Of a stretch of DNA of 64,000 nt, positions 1 to 12,794 are shown one piece after another (the first letter of the stretch is position 1; the number at the start of each line of letters is the position of its first letter). The position numbers and the translations under genes were made by a program. Source of the stretch: Epichloe hybrida (lineage: Eukaryota; Ascomycota; Sordariomycetes; Hypocreales; Clavicipitaceae); assembly GCA_019022495.1 (NCBI GenBank), contig JAFEKR010000002.1:124001-188000 (forward strand), written 5' to 3'. Under the pieces are notes generated by a model. It worked only from the letters and a program-made list of their open reading frames with translations. It had not been told where the DNA came from and did no database searches.

Positions 1-1829
1 ATCTATAAGCTTATAGATATATAATTAAAGGCTTTTAAACCTCTAATATTTATAAATAGGCTAGGACTATTTTCTATGCCTAATTTCACTAGAGTTTATA
101 GGGTATAACCTAATTCCTATAATGCTTAAAGGGTGTTTTATTTAGTAAATAAACTACTATATTAAAGACCTTATTATTAAGTTCTAAAGGAAAGTAAGCC
201 TTAAGGCTTAATATATAAGCCTTTTACTTAATTACCCCCTTAGATCTCTTTGCCTTTTTATTTTAACTAGGTATTAAGGGAGCTAAATTATAGATTATAA
301 TGCTAGTAAAGGCTATCTTATCTCTTATATTTTCTATAAATAAAGCCTTTTTAATATAACTATATAAAAAGCATAGTTAAACCCTAAATTATATATATAG
401 GAACACTATTATTATATAAAAGCTATTATAAATTTTATCTTTAGTCTTAAATAAATAGAAGAAATATATTAAGGTTATAAGGTATATAAAAACACACTAA
501 TACCTATTACTATTCTAATAAGGAGAGTTATAATAGTCTAGATTAACTAAAAGACTATATCTAAGTCCTTAAGGAAGCCCTTCTAGTGTAACCTATAATC
601 TCTAGCGCTTAGCTTTACCTATAGTATAGATCTTACACTTTATAAGCTTAGGTCTTATTAATTTAATACAAAGGGTAGTGTTTATAATCTCTATAAAGGC
701 CTTCTTACCTAAATAACTATATTATTAATGCTAAAGCTTTATATCTCCTTTTATAGGTAGCCTTAGTGCTTTACTAGTTATAGTATAGGCCTCTTTTAGG
801 TTATCTAAGAGTATAGATAATATATAAAGCTTATTAATTATAAAGCTTAGTAATAGGATACTTTCCTTAGAATAGGAAGCTTTTCTTTTAGTTCTAATAA
901 ATCCTTACCTTTATTAGAATTATTACTAATACTAGGTTTACATAGAATTTTAAAATTAGCAAAGCACTTTACACTATAATTCTTCTTAGCCTTTATAATA
1001 CTAGATTTATAATAGATATATAGACTAGTCCTTATCCTAAGGATATATAGATTATACCTCTAGCTTTAACCTCTATTATAATAGTTCTATTAAACTTAGA
1101 CTATTTAAACTAATAAATATTATTAAAAATATAAATATTAGCTTTAGAATTATAGATAACTATATTCTAATTTCCTTTAAAGCTATCTATAGTGTTTAAA
1201 GTTAAATATATAACTTCCCTTAAAGGTTAAGAGCTTTATAAGTATATAAATAATAATATATTTATAGTTTTCTCTCCTAAAGTTACTATAAGTAAGTTAT
1301 TTATTAGGTTTTATAAGGGGATAATAATATTACCACTTTTCTCCCTTTTCTCTAGCTTTTAACTTATAGCTTTTAATCTCTCTTATAGGTTTTCCTTTAG
1401 ATATCTCTTAATATTATTCTTAAAGTTCTTCCTAACTTCCTAATCCTTAGGAGTAGCTTTTAGCTTATTAAGAGCTTTAAATAAATTATAGGATTTTTAT
1501 TACTTTAATATATTACGAATATTATAACTAGAGTATCTAGGGCACTTCCTTTGCTTTAATCTATTCTAACTATTTAATCTATTAGTAGTAATAGCGTTAT
1601 TAGCTAATTTTATTATTATTAAGCTTTAAGGAGCTTTATAGTCTCTTTTAAACTTACTAACTACCTTAAGAAAGCTATTATTCTTTCCTTTATTAAGTAA
1701 GTTATTTTATTTCTTCTAGAATACCTTAAATTTACTTTAAAGAGAGATAATAAACTTATATAGTATTATCTCCTTAGTTTATTAAGTCTTAAGATCTAGA
1801 TAATTCCTTTATAATACCTCTATTATTAT
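1..1829. repeat. AT-rich, RIP-degraded repeat DNA without intact gene
   Basis: Very AT-rich sequence with hardly any CpA or CpG and many TAG/TAA triplets in all frames, the typical look of RIP. No open frame of useful length exists on either strand. The minus strand gives stop-interrupted stretches with retroelement flavour, but I cannot assign a family. It probably continues beyond the left edge and is interrupted at 1830 by the next element. Confidence 0.6.
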
Positions 1830-2620
1830 CAGAGTATTGTTTGTAGTGTAGTTAGTGTAGTTACTAACTACACTAACTACAAAAACTACAATGTAGTGTT
1901 AGTGAAAAAAAAAGTGGGCCTTTTTATTATATAATGTTATTATAAGGATTAAAAGAAAGCTAGTTATATGGAAGCTTTTATTATTACCTATTTTACTTAA
2001 TTAGTTATAGAATTTATAATATTTACCTTTTTTTAAGAATTTTACTATAAGTAAGGTTATTTATAATATTATACCTTTTTAATAATACTATTATACTTAT
2101 TACTTTATTTTACTAATATAACTTTAAGAAAAACCTTCTAATTATTTTATTTACTATTATTATTAATTATTTTATATTTTTATTATTAATTTAATTAAAA
2201 AATACCCTAAACTAATATAATTAAATTAAATTAGAAATCTAAATAAATATATAAAAGTTAATAGAATATATACTTAGTACTTTAATATTATTATTAATAT
2301 AATAAGAACTTAAAAAAAGCTTAAACTATTTATTTACTATTTAAACTAATTAAATATTACTTTAAGCTTTATAATTCTAAAGCTTTAAGAAGTTATATAA
2401 AGTAACTTTATATATTTTATTATAATAATACATAAAGATAGAATATAATAGACTAATATTTATAATTTATTAATAGATAACTAATAGTATTATTTTAATT
2501 ACCCTATATAGCTTAAATAAGCTATAAAAAATAAGTTTAACTTGTTTTAAAAATAATACTAGGACTTAGTTTTATATAATATATTATACTTATTATAAAA
2601 GCTTTAATAACTTTTATAAC

Positions 2621-2995
2621 CTTAATTACTATTATTACTATAATTACTATTATTACTATAATTACTATTATTACTATAATTACTATTATTACTATAATTA
2701 CTATTATTACTATAATTACTATTATTACTATAATTACTATTTACTATAATTACTATAATTACTATAATTACTATTATTACTATAATTACTATTTACTATT
2801 ATTACTATATTACTATTATTACTATAATTACTATAATTACTATTATTACTATAATTACTATTATTACTATAATTACTATTATTACTATAATTACTATTAT
2901 TACTATAATTACTATTATTACTATAATTACTATTATTACTATAATTACTATTATTACTATAATTACTATTATTACTATAATTACTATTATTTTAC
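2621..2995. repeat. 18-bp minisatellite (AT-rich)
   Basis: About twenty head-to-tail copies of ATTACTATTATTACTATA with a few shortened units near 2735-2820. It lies in the loop of the foldback element at 1830-3969. The array is pure A/T apart from one C in each half-unit. Confidence 0.85.
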
Positions 2996-3254
2996 TTTTA
3001 TTATTATTTTAAAAAAACATAAAAGAGAAAACATTTTTATAATATTAATATTTTTAAAAACCTTAAAATACTAAGTTATTAAAAACTATAGCTTTTACTA
3101 TAGTAATTTACTTATAATTACTAGTATTTATATTTAAGTTATTTATTTATTATTTATTTTTTATTAAACTTTAACACTAATAATATTATAAGTAATCTTA
3201 GTAATCTTAGTAATCTTAGTAATAGTAATACTAGTAATATTAGTAATATTAGTA

Positions 3255-3306
3255 TTATAAGCTATTATAAGCTATTATAAGCTATTATAAGCTATTATAA
3301 GCTATA
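3255..3306. repeat. 10-bp tandem repeat
   Basis: Five copies of a 10-bp unit (GCTATTATAA) inside the foldback element, preceded at 3190-3240 by short AGTAATCTT/AGTAATATT repeats. Confidence 0.7.
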
Positions 3307-3799
3307 GATATAATAAGTACTTATATTAAGTTTACTAGTAGTTCTTTTTATAGTTTTTTTTAAAATAAGTAATAATAATAATTTATAGAAAGATAAAATA
3401 ATTTATAGAAATATAAAATAATTTATAGAAATAGTAAATAATATAATAAGAAGGTTTTTCTTTAAGTTATATTAGGGAAAGAGAGTAGTAAGTTAAATAG
3501 TATTATTACAAAAGTATAATATTATATATAACCTTACTTAGTTATAATAAAATTATAAAAATAATATAATATTATAAATTCTATAACTAATTTAATAAAA
3601 TAGGTAATAATAAAAGCTTTTATATAACTAGTATTCTTTTAACCTTATAAATACTAATAACTAATAAAAAGTCTAATACTACATTTATAGTGTTTGTAGT
3701 TAGTGTAGTTTAGGAAAAAAAATTTGTAGTGTAATATATTGTAGTTTTTTTTTTATAGTTAGTGTAGTATAGTTTTTTTTTCCTTATAGTTAGTGTAGT

Positions 3800-3912
3800 T
3801 TATAGTGTAGTGTAGTTTATAGTGTAGTGTAGTTTATAGTGTAGTGTAGTTTATAGTGTAATGTAGTTTATAGTGTAGTGTAGTTTATAGTGTAGTGTAG
3901 TTTATAGTGTAG
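3800..3912. repeat. 17-bp subterminal tandem repeat
   Basis: Six or seven copies of TTTATAGTGTAGTGTAG just inside the right end of the foldback element. Related GTAGTGTAG words occur inverted just inside the left end (1845-1900). Such subterminal repeats are typical transposase-binding regions in hAT elements; that role is inferred. Confidence 0.7.
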
Positions 3913-3969
3913 TTATTACACTACACTACAAATACTACACTACACTACACGTTTTAGTGCAATACTCTA

Positions 3970-4698
3970 ATTATTATAGCCTACTTATACTAATTATAAG
4001 TACCTTTAGCTTATAAGTAATTATTAAGGTAATTCTCTATAAGGATAAGTATTTTCTTAGTGTTTAGCTTATATTAATTATAAAGAAGCTTAAGTATCCT
4101 ATAGGTATAATATTAAACTAACTCCTTTTCCTTTACTTTAGTATTAAAGTTAAGAGAGTCTTATATATTCTTTAAAAGAGTCTTATAAATATATTCCCTA
4201 ATCTTTAGTATTTACTTTAATAGGTTTATATACTTTATAAGGTTAAATTAAAGCTCTTTATATTTAAAGTTAAATTAGTCCTTTATATCTTTATAAGTAA
4301 TTTTCTAATCTTTAAGAGCATTAGGGTTATTTAGTATAATCTCTAGTCTTAGACCTCTCTAGGGGTATATAGGTATTATAGGTTCTTTAAGTAATTTAAC
4401 CTTATTAGGGTTAATATACTCCTAAATACTATATAATTTTATATAGTTCTTAACTTAGGTAAATCACTTAATCTAATCCTTCTCTAATAATAACACTATA
4501 TTTAAAGTTTCTTTAGATATTATAAAGGGGAATATATTAGTTAACTAGAGTATAGGATAAGGGTTTTAACTAATTAATATAATAAAGAGGTAATTATCTT
4601 ATAATATAAGTAAGCGTTAATTAATAATATTTAACAAAGCTTATATCTTTAATAATAATTAATAAAAATAGTAATTAAAGCCTCCTAGGCTTATAACT
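3970..4698. repeat. AT-rich degraded repeat DNA
   Basis: Continuation of the RIP-affected block on the far side of the foldback element. No open frame, RNA gene or recognisable transposon end was seen. It probably belongs to the same older element as 1-1829, since the foldback element has a clean target duplication at both of its ends. Confidence 0.5.
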
Positions 4699-6449
4699 AT
4701 TAAGTAAGGGTGTAAATAAATAATAAAAAGCATTTAATTTTATTAATTAGAGATATAGATAGCACCTAACTTTTATACCTAAAAGGTATATAGTGCGCTA
4801 TAGTAATAACTAGTCTATAGAGGTACAGTGGGGTAGCGAAAGTCTGGATAACCACGAAAATTGACCCCATCGGGCGAATTAACCTCGTAATTTAATTGCC
4901 TCGCCGCACACGTAATTTTAACTCTAATCTATTGTAAATTACATACTTGTAATAGGAATTGATTCCTCTTTTATCTAGGAGGCCTAATACTTTATGTACT
5001 ACCCTCTAGCGTGCATAGTAGCCGTGATTTAGCGTGGCATTAATTTTATAAGCTAATTTATAATATTCTCTTTAATTTACTCCTAACCTTTAATAGTAGC
5101 TTTATAAAGCTTTTCTAGACTATAATTTAAAGTTATTATTAAAGCTAGTTTTAAATATTACTTTATAATTTCTTCTTTTATAAGTTTCTAGAGGTTCTTA
5201 ATAGGATTAAGGTTAGGTAAATATAGTGGCTAATTTACTAATTTAACCACGTTTTTATTAGCCTATTCCTTTAACTACTCTTATATAATTTAAGCTTTAT
5301 AAGTTAGAGCGTTATCTTAAGCAAATATATAACCTAGTTTAGTAATAGTTAGAAGTTACTCTTAAAGGCATTCTAAGATTTAGCGCGCTATAATACTGCT
5401 ATATATTACTTAATAGTCTTTATAAAGCGCGTATAATAAAGTGTAATAGTTAAATATAATAGCGCCCTAGAATATTTATAAATACCTTATTAGCTTTATT
5501 TAAGGTTAAATATATTATAGAAGAAGTTACTTAGTCTAGAAAAGTAAGTTATAGGAGTTATAGCTATTTTTATATATATACTTAGTTATAATAAACCTAT
5601 TTCTAACGCTCCCCTTTTCCACGTTTAATTATGCTTTTATCTAAAAAGATCTAATACTACTAAAAAGATAGTAACTTATATAAATACTTATATGTAAATT
5701 TAAGCCTTTTTTTAGCTACTTCTAGTAATAATTTAGGTTATTAGAGTGCCTTTTAGTGCTAAATACTCTCTTTTATAAGGAACCTTTATAAAGTAATTAT
5801 AGAATAGTTAAGACTAGCCTATTAAACTAGATCTTTATTCTTTATAAAAGAATTACTCTATATCTAAAGAAAGATATGCCTTTTATTATATATCCTAAGT
5901 TTTAGTGGCTAGCTAAGGCATAGTAAAGACTTAGCTAATATTTAGGTTTAATAGCGTTAATAAATACTATATATAATTATAAGGGGAATACCCTCTTTCT
6001 CTATAATCTCTTTACTTATTATACCTAAATTAAAGGCTAATATAACTCTAGTTCTCTTATAAGGACTATATTTAACTCTAGGCGTAATTAGAGGCATTTT
6101 CGTTAAGATATATATAAGTCAAGTTAATAATATAGACAGAAGGTAACGCGATTTTTCGTGATGCTAGGTGGGGACGCGTTTCATTATCCTCACATCTGCA
6201 CCCCCACTGTACTTCTAATACATCGTATTCACTAATGTCTAACCTCGCGTTTTATCCCTGTTAATGCGCGCTGCCCTCATATAACCTATGCTTCAAGGGA
6301 GCTCTCCCTGATAATTAGAAGTACCTCCGTAGACTAGTCATTACTATAGCGCACTGTGTACCTTTTAGGTACAAAAGTCAGGTGCCGTCTGCACCTCTGA
6401 TTGACCAAATCGAACGCTTTTTATCATCTATTTACACCCCTACCTGACA
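4699..6449. mobile_element. Long-TIR MITE split by a Tc1/mariner insertion
   Basis: The arm at 4699-4825 and the arm at about 6314-6449 are inverted copies of each other. Both carry a GGTGTAAAT word, a TACCTAAAAGGTA palindrome and a CTAGTCTA word. They differ mainly by C-to-T or G-to-A changes in the left arm, so RIP hit the left arm and spared the right. Removing the nested element at 4826-6209 leaves a palindromic unit of about 360 bp with no coding capacity. Outer limits are approximate because the flanks are AT-rich. Confidence 0.7.
4826..6209 (-). mobile_element. Tc1/mariner-type transposon (RIP-inactivated)
   Basis: Starts CAGTGGGG and ends CCCCACTG with TA on each side (4824-4825, 6210-6211), the signature of Tc1/mariner insertion into a TA site. 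The minus strand from about 6097 to 4985 reads as a stop-riddled transposase. Remnants of the QDNA block and of an LNPI-type block (near 5200-5340) can be recognised once TAG is read as a mutated Gln codon. About 100 bp at the left end and 70 bp at the right end keep normal GC content. It is inactive. Confidence 0.7.
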
Positions 6450-6877
6450 CGTACAGAGTTAGCAATTCCAGGGTGCAGGCCGGTGCCGGCGTTTTACCCC
6501 TCTCAAACTTGCCACCGTTCGAGACGGCGACCAACCGTAATCCTGCCACACCAACTCTCGGTTCTCTGTCCTCCAAAAACGGACGTTACATCCTCCAAAA
6601 ATGGAGGCACACTCCTCCGTAGTTGGAGGACTGCGAACCCCGGAGAAGAGCTTGACGGGATCCCGAATTTTCTGGTAGGTGTGGTCGTATGTACATAATT
6701 GGGGTGAAAATCAAATTATGTATTAAAGATTCACGTTTGAACGTACCGGTTCCTCCCATCACCATTTCACTTATTTCATTTTTCTTGCAATCTCGGCGGT
6801 GACGCCAGCATCTTGTTCCAGACAAGTATACGTAACGATCTACTCTTTTGACCAAGCGTCCTGATCACCATGCCTTC
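6450..6877. other. GC-normal unique sequence without recognised gene
   Basis: Balanced composition and no RIP signature. Three short open frames overlap here on both strands (70-90 codons), none with a recognisable motif. Before the copia insertion this stretch joined directly to 12800 onward. It could be a distal part of the region upstream of the oxidoreductase gene at 13160 or a remnant of an older gene. Confidence 0.4.
6873..6877. repeat. Target-site duplication CCTTC (left)
   Basis: Five bases immediately before the left LTR, repeated exactly after the right LTR at 12795-12799. This shows a single integration event with both ends preserved. Confidence 0.85.
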
Positions 6878-7146
6878 TGTTAAGGATATTCACAGCCTCA
6901 CATCGTAGCCTCAGATATCAGGCATCACTCTTGTTATCCCCTCTTTGTTTAATGATGTAGCTTTTCGCATCGCGTTTAATATCGCGGTTTATTGCAGGCT
7001 TCGTTTAAAGACCTAGATTTTATTGCTTGTAGATTTAAAGCTTATAAGCTTCCCTTTTCTCTCTATTAGATTTAGAATTCCTAGATAGTAATTCTATATT
7101 ATCTTCTCTTCTGCTCTCTCTTTACCTCCGTTTGCATTATTCTATA
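6878..7146 (+). repeat. Left LTR of copia element
   Basis: 269 bp, aligned by eye over its whole length with 12527-12794. The first roughly 100 bp keep CpA dinucleotides whereas the matching part of the right LTR has lost them. It is followed by GGTTATAAGCC, the probable primer-binding region, a word also found after the left LTR of the second element. Confidence 0.85.
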
Positions 7147-10100
7147 GGTTATAAGCCTAGCGCTTATAATTACGCCCTTACCTTTCTTTTTATTTTTCCC
7201 TTTTATTTAACTATTATAGTCTTATATATAATTATATATTTTTTCCTAATATCTTATTAAAGCAAATTACTTAACTTATAAGGTAGTATAAAGACCTTTT
7301 CCCTTACCTAAAACTAATAACACTATATAAGTTAAGATTAGATTAATTATAATTTAGCTTCCTTTTACACATATAAAGCTATAAAATTTTTATATAACTA
7401 GGAATTAAATATATAACCTTTATATGTTATTTTCCTAATTTATAAGTATAATAATTTTTCTCTAAGCTATAAACTTATATATTACTTAATACTATATAAT
7501 CTTTTATAATATATATAAAAAGTTAATCCCTTCTAGGTAAATCTTAGTAAATAGTAAGCTAGGATAAGATATTCCTTATAGAACTGCCTTAGGTACCTAA
7601 AACTAATAATCTAGATCTATTGCTATCTAGGGTAAAGTAATATATAGTAAAGTAAGTAAAGTAAGTATAGTAAATTCTAGGTAAAGTATTACCCTCTAAC
7701 TAGGCTAAGGTAAAATATTTTAGGGTATTTAAAAATGCCTTTTAGGCCGCTTATATTCTTAACTTTATATCTCTATATATTAGTAGCTATATAGTAATTT
7801 AATCCTTAGAGAGCTACTGCTATAACTCCTATTAGACTAAATTAATAATAATTAGTATTAAATACATATAGTAATAGGAGTATGCGAATTCTAATATATA
7901 ACCCTACCCTTCCTTTCTTATATTATAGCTAATAACACAGGTGTTTCTAATACTATTCTAGCTACCTAACCTAATCTAACTAAACTTAATAATATTACTA
8001 AGGCATAGTACATAAGGACTGTAGTTATTACTTCTCTTAAAGGGGCTAAGAACTTTAAGGAATAGGAGATCTTAATCTAAATGTAAGTTTATATTATATA
8101 GCTTATACTATATTTAACTAGAGTAACTCTATAGTCTTAAGAGACTAATAAGTATTATACTATTCTCTTTTCTATTATATAGTAAAGCCTCTCTTTATAA
8201 GTCTAAAAGAATTTAATATATATAGGATAGACTAACACAATACTAGTTACTAATATAATATAATTAATTAAAAGTAATTATAGCTTTAAGGCTAATTTAG
8301 CTATTATTAAGCTACTATAATAGTTCTCTTAATTAAAGAGGGCTAATTTCTTTATAATAAGAGCTTAGCTAGACTATTACTAAAACCTTTAGAACTAGAT
8401 CTATAAGATTAAAAAGATCCCTAATATTATTTAGGTGTCATAGATAATTAAAGCTATTAAAGGTTTAATGCCTAATATTTATAAATCGTGGAAGATTAAG
8501 GGATTCTCTAAATCTAAGCTTATAAAGGAAGGTATGCTTACCTATTTAATATATAAAGCTAATAAGCCTTAGAAGGACTAAAAGGTTAACTTTAATACCT
8601 AACAAAAGAATAATAAGGATAATACTAATATAAAAGGCAAAGGCAAAGCTCTAATAAAGAAGAATAAAACCTCTAAGACTATTAAGCTAAATTATAGTTA
8701 TTTAATCTCTCTAGGATAACCTATTTATTTAAAGGATAATTACTAGAAGCTTTATCTAGAGAAGAAGCCTAACTTAATAAAGAAAAAAGGCAATATAACT
8801 ATAACTACTACTATAACTACCTCTCCTAATATTATTACTATAGGAAGTAATCTCTCTCTTATAGTAATTAACTAGGACTATTCCTTTTAAATAATAGGAA
8901 ATTACCTTATAAAGGAAGACTATATTCTTAACTTTAGATATAATACTTACATGTTTAATATAACTAAATAGTTTACCTATTTAAACACTAATATAGTTAC
9001 TAGACTAATAATATTAAGTAATAGAGAATAACTTAATATTAAAGGCATTAGTAATATTAAACTCCCTATTAGCAAAGGCTATCTAGAACTTTCTAATACC
9101 TAATAGGCACTAAAGGCTAAAGTTAATATAATTTCGCTAGGTCTTCTTAAGTAAGGAGGCGTTATTATAAATAGATTTAAAGATTAATTAATCTTAAAGT
9201 CTATAGGTAATGCTATTGCTTCTTATAATTAGAAGTCTAATGTTTTAATATTAATTCTTAAGGAGAAAAAACCTTAATTTAATTTCGCGGCTCTATTAAG
9301 CAAATCCATTACTAAGAAGGTGAAATTTAGCCTCTTATATAAAAGACTTAGGCATATAGGGAAAGAATAAATTATACTAGCCTATAAAGAAGTAGGAATT
9401 ATAATTAACCCTACCTCCTTAATTAACTTCTAGTGCTTAGCTTACCTTTTATTAAAGGCCCCTTAAATAATTCATTAAGAAGACTCTAATAATATAACTA
9501 CCTTTCTTTCTTATGTGTTCTAGGACTTTATTAAACATAAGCCTAAAGGCTTTAAAGGGAAAAAGCACTTATTATATATAATTAATGCCTATACACGCTT
9601 TTACTAGGTAATCCTAACTATTAATAAAGCTAGCGTAATTAAAGTAATCTAAGCTTAGAAGATTACTATTAAAAACATAAGTAATAGCTTTACTATTAAA
9701 TACTTCTATATAAATAATATAACTAAATTCCTTAGAGAGAAGTTTAAACTTTTCTATTAGAAGGAGGGAATTATCTATTAAACTAGTGCTTTATATATTC
9801 CTACCTATTAAGGCCTTATTAAACACGCTAGTTAAACCCTTATAAAGATAGTATAATCCTTAATAATTAAAGCTAAATTACTAGAGCTTCTCTAGCTATA
9901 TGCTATAAAGCATGTAGCTAAAATCACTAATCTCTTGTTTATATATAGGAATAAGGATAATTAGTCTCCTTAGTAAGTATTATTTAATATCCTAGGCCTT
10001 AAAAAACAATGCCTTAATTTAATACTTACACACGTAAGGATATATTACGTATGTATATATTCCTAATAAACATTACGTTTAATTATAGAAGATAGCGCTA

Positions 10101-12526
10101 TAAGCTAAGAAAGGTTAACTTATAGGCATAGATAGCCCTAAATATTACCTTTATAAAGTTTAGATCCTTAAAGATTAGAGAATTATATATATAAGGGATA
10201 TACACTTTAATAAGAATATACCTATACCTACTAAATTTAAGGCTAATAAGACTATTTACATTATAAACCTTATTAACCTTTCTTTTACTAAAGAAAGCTA
10301 CTATATTATTAATATTTTACCTATAGAAAAACCTCTTTCCTAGCCTATTAGTAATATTAAATAGAAGAAAGTCTATTTTATAAATACCCCTTTAGTTTCC
10401 TTAGAAATAGATAAGAATTACTACTCTTTTAAGGAGAAAGATAATTCTCCTACTAGGACTAAGCCTTTACTATCTTAAAGCTCTCTTTTAATGCCCTCTA
10501 AGAGTTCTCCTTAAAGGGACCTTATAAGCTAATAATAATAAATTATTAAAGAGAATACTATTCTCCTAAGGTATTAGCCTAGGGCCTTCCTAGATAAAGA
10601 AGCTAAAGCTAATAATAATGCTATTATTTAATAATAACTTAAACTAAAACCTAAGCCTCTAAGATAATCTCTTTAATCTAATACACATTAAGATTACCTT
10701 AATATTATAATATTAGGCAAGAAGAAAGCCCTTCCTCTAGGATCTTATTAATTAAACCTCGCGATTTATTATTATAATAATAACCTATATAATAATAAAG
10801 TAAAGGAAATCACTACCTTATACACATTCCTAATGCTTAAAGTAGCTAATATAGCTAATATAAAGATTAACATTTTATCTAATTAGTATAAGGCTAAAAC
10901 TATAGATAACTATTATAACTTCTAGAGACTTACTAAAAAGAAAGAACTTCTAAAAATTAATAAAAAAAACTACTAGGAACTAGTCTTTACTCCTAAAGAT
11001 ATAAAGATCTTTAATAGCTAATAGGTTTATACTATAAAGTACTTAATTAATCTTAACCTATATCTAAAGGTAAGATAGGTTATAAGAGAAGACTAGAATC
11101 TAGAGGTCTTTAGTAATAAGGACCTTTATATAGTAGTAGTGCACTTAGTTTCTTTATAAGTGTTTTACACACTTATTACTACCTTTAACTATAATTAGTA
11201 GTAATATAATATTATAAATGCCTTCCTTAATGCTAAAGCATAAGGAGATATTTATATTAAATAACCTTATAGCCACTTAGATAGTATAACTAAAGTCTAT
11301 AAGCTTAAAAGAGCTCTCTATAGCTTACCTATTTCTCCTCTTTAGTAGCTAGATAATATTACTAAGGAACTTAAATAGTAGGGCTTTAAGAGGCTATTAA
11401 GTAAACTCTGCATTTTTTAATATAATAATGTTATACTTCTTTTGTACGTAAATAATATAATTATTATAAGAAAGACCCTTATAATTATTATAAATATTAT
11501 TAAGGAATTATAGAAATACTATAAATTAAAGCATTTAGGTAATATTAAGCTATTTCTTAGCATTAAATTTATCTGTAATTATGCTAATTACACTATGCTT
11601 CTTTACTAAAGGCTTTATATATAGACTATTATAAAGAAATTTAATATTAATAACCTTAATACTTTAAACATTTCTTAGCTTCTAAAGACTATTATTCTAG
11701 CTAATTAGAAAGAGCTTAATATAGTCTATAACCTCTCTAACTAGGCAAAATAAATAGGAAGCTTTAACTAGCTTTTAGTATTTACATAACCTAATATCAT
11801 ATTTATAGTTAATTAACTTTATGGTGTGAATTTTACACTAAAGCAAGTATATATAAATCTTAAGAAATACCTTTAGCAATATCTTATAGGAGTAAATAAT
11901 TTAGGAATTATTCCTAGAGAATATAGTTCTTTAAACCTTAAATTAATGCTTTAAGTAAAGGGATTTAGTAATGCCTCCCTTGCTAATAACCTAGATATAA
12001 GACGTTTAACCGTAAGGTATGTTATAACCCTTACTAGAGAATATATCCTTTAGTAATTAAAGAAATAAACTCTTATAGCCCTTAGCTCTATAGAAGCTAA
12101 ATTTATTAACCTTATACTAACTAGCCTCTTAATGCTTTAGGTTACTTAACTTCTTAATAACTTTAGGATTAAGTAATTATGCCTATTACTACTATTTATA
12201 AATAGCTAGAATATAAAAGCTAATATACTTAATAAGAAGCATAAGGGACACACTTATTATATTAATTTACGCTATAAATAGATTATATAGAAAGCTTATT
12301 AAGGGGATTTTTATCTTTAATAGATTAGCACTAAATAAATAATTACTAATAGATTTACAAAAGGTCTAGAACGTGTTAAACATAGTGATTTTATACACTT
12401 TCTTTAAATAATAAAGGCTAAGGACTTTATAAAGGGAGATGTTTTAAAAGCTTTATAAATTACCTTATTTTTCTTACTTTTCCTTTTTTTCTTTACATTA
12501 GTAGCTAGATATACTACTAGGGGTAG

Positions 12527-12794
12527 TGTTAAGGATATTCATAGCCTTATATCATAGCCTTAGATATTAGGCATTACTCTTATTATCCCCTCTTTATTTA
12601 ATAATATAGCTTTTTGCATTGCGTTTAATATCACGGTTTATTGCAGGCTTTGTTTAAAGACCTAGATTTATTACTTATAGATTTAAAGCTTATAAGCTTC
12701 CCTTTTCTCTCTGTTAGATTTGGAATTCCTAGATAGCAATTTTACATTATCTTCTCTTCTGCTCTCTCTTTGCCTCCGTCTGCATCATTCTACA
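12527..12794 (+). repeat. Right LTR of copia element
   Basis: 268 bp copy of 6878-7146. Its last 70-80 bp are free of RIP changes while its beginning is heavily mutated, the mirror image of the left LTR. A purine-rich stretch (AGGGGTAG) directly precedes it as a possible polypurine tract. The target duplication CCTTC follows at 12795-12799. Confidence 0.85.

Larger units (their letters stand above)
1830..3969. mobile_element. Foldback / hAT-like DNA element with 8-bp TSD
   Basis: Begins CAGAGTATTG at 1830 and ends CAATACTCTA at 3969, inverted ends differing only by one RIP-type change. Both ends are flanked by the 8-bp direct repeat ATTATTAT (1822-1829 and 3970-3977), the target-duplication length of hAT transposons. 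Subterminal sequence at about 1940-2230 reappears inverted at about 3350-3650, so the element could fold into a long hairpin. The core holds microsatellite arrays and GTGTAGT-rich subterminal repeats. No transposase frame survives, so it is a non-autonomous or decayed copy. Superfamily assignment rests on TSD length and end sequence only. Confidence 0.65.
6878..12794 (+). mobile_element. Ty1/copia LTR retrotransposon, full length, RIP-mutated
   Basis: Bounded by direct LTRs with TG...CA ends and a perfect 5-bp target duplication. Read on the plus strand with TAG taken as a RIP-converted Gln codon, the interior shows the copia order. A GAG-like part lies up to about 9 kb and a pre-integrase/integrase section at 9300-10000. 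The reverse transcriptase is at 10990-11900 (relics of the QYDVKNAFL, YVDDII and FLGI boxes) and RNase H follows at 11940-12330. Integrase before RT is the Ty1/copia arrangement. No frame is intact. It sits about 370 bp upstream of the ETP oxidoreductase gene and marks that edge of the cluster. Confidence 0.85.

Noticed and set aside
2621..3912. CRISPR-like array
   Set aside because: Repeats are contiguous short satellites without unique spacers, in a eukaryotic transposon.
1..6130. Mitochondrial or plasmid origin for the very AT-rich blocks
   Set aside because: The blocks contain transposon ends, target duplications, LTR pairs and CAG-to-TAG patterns, and grade into GC-normal element ends. 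RIP of nuclear repeats explains all of this better.
6401..6855. Small overlapping open frames on both strands
   Set aside because: Short, mutually overlapping and motif-free; the first part lies in the arm of the MITE.
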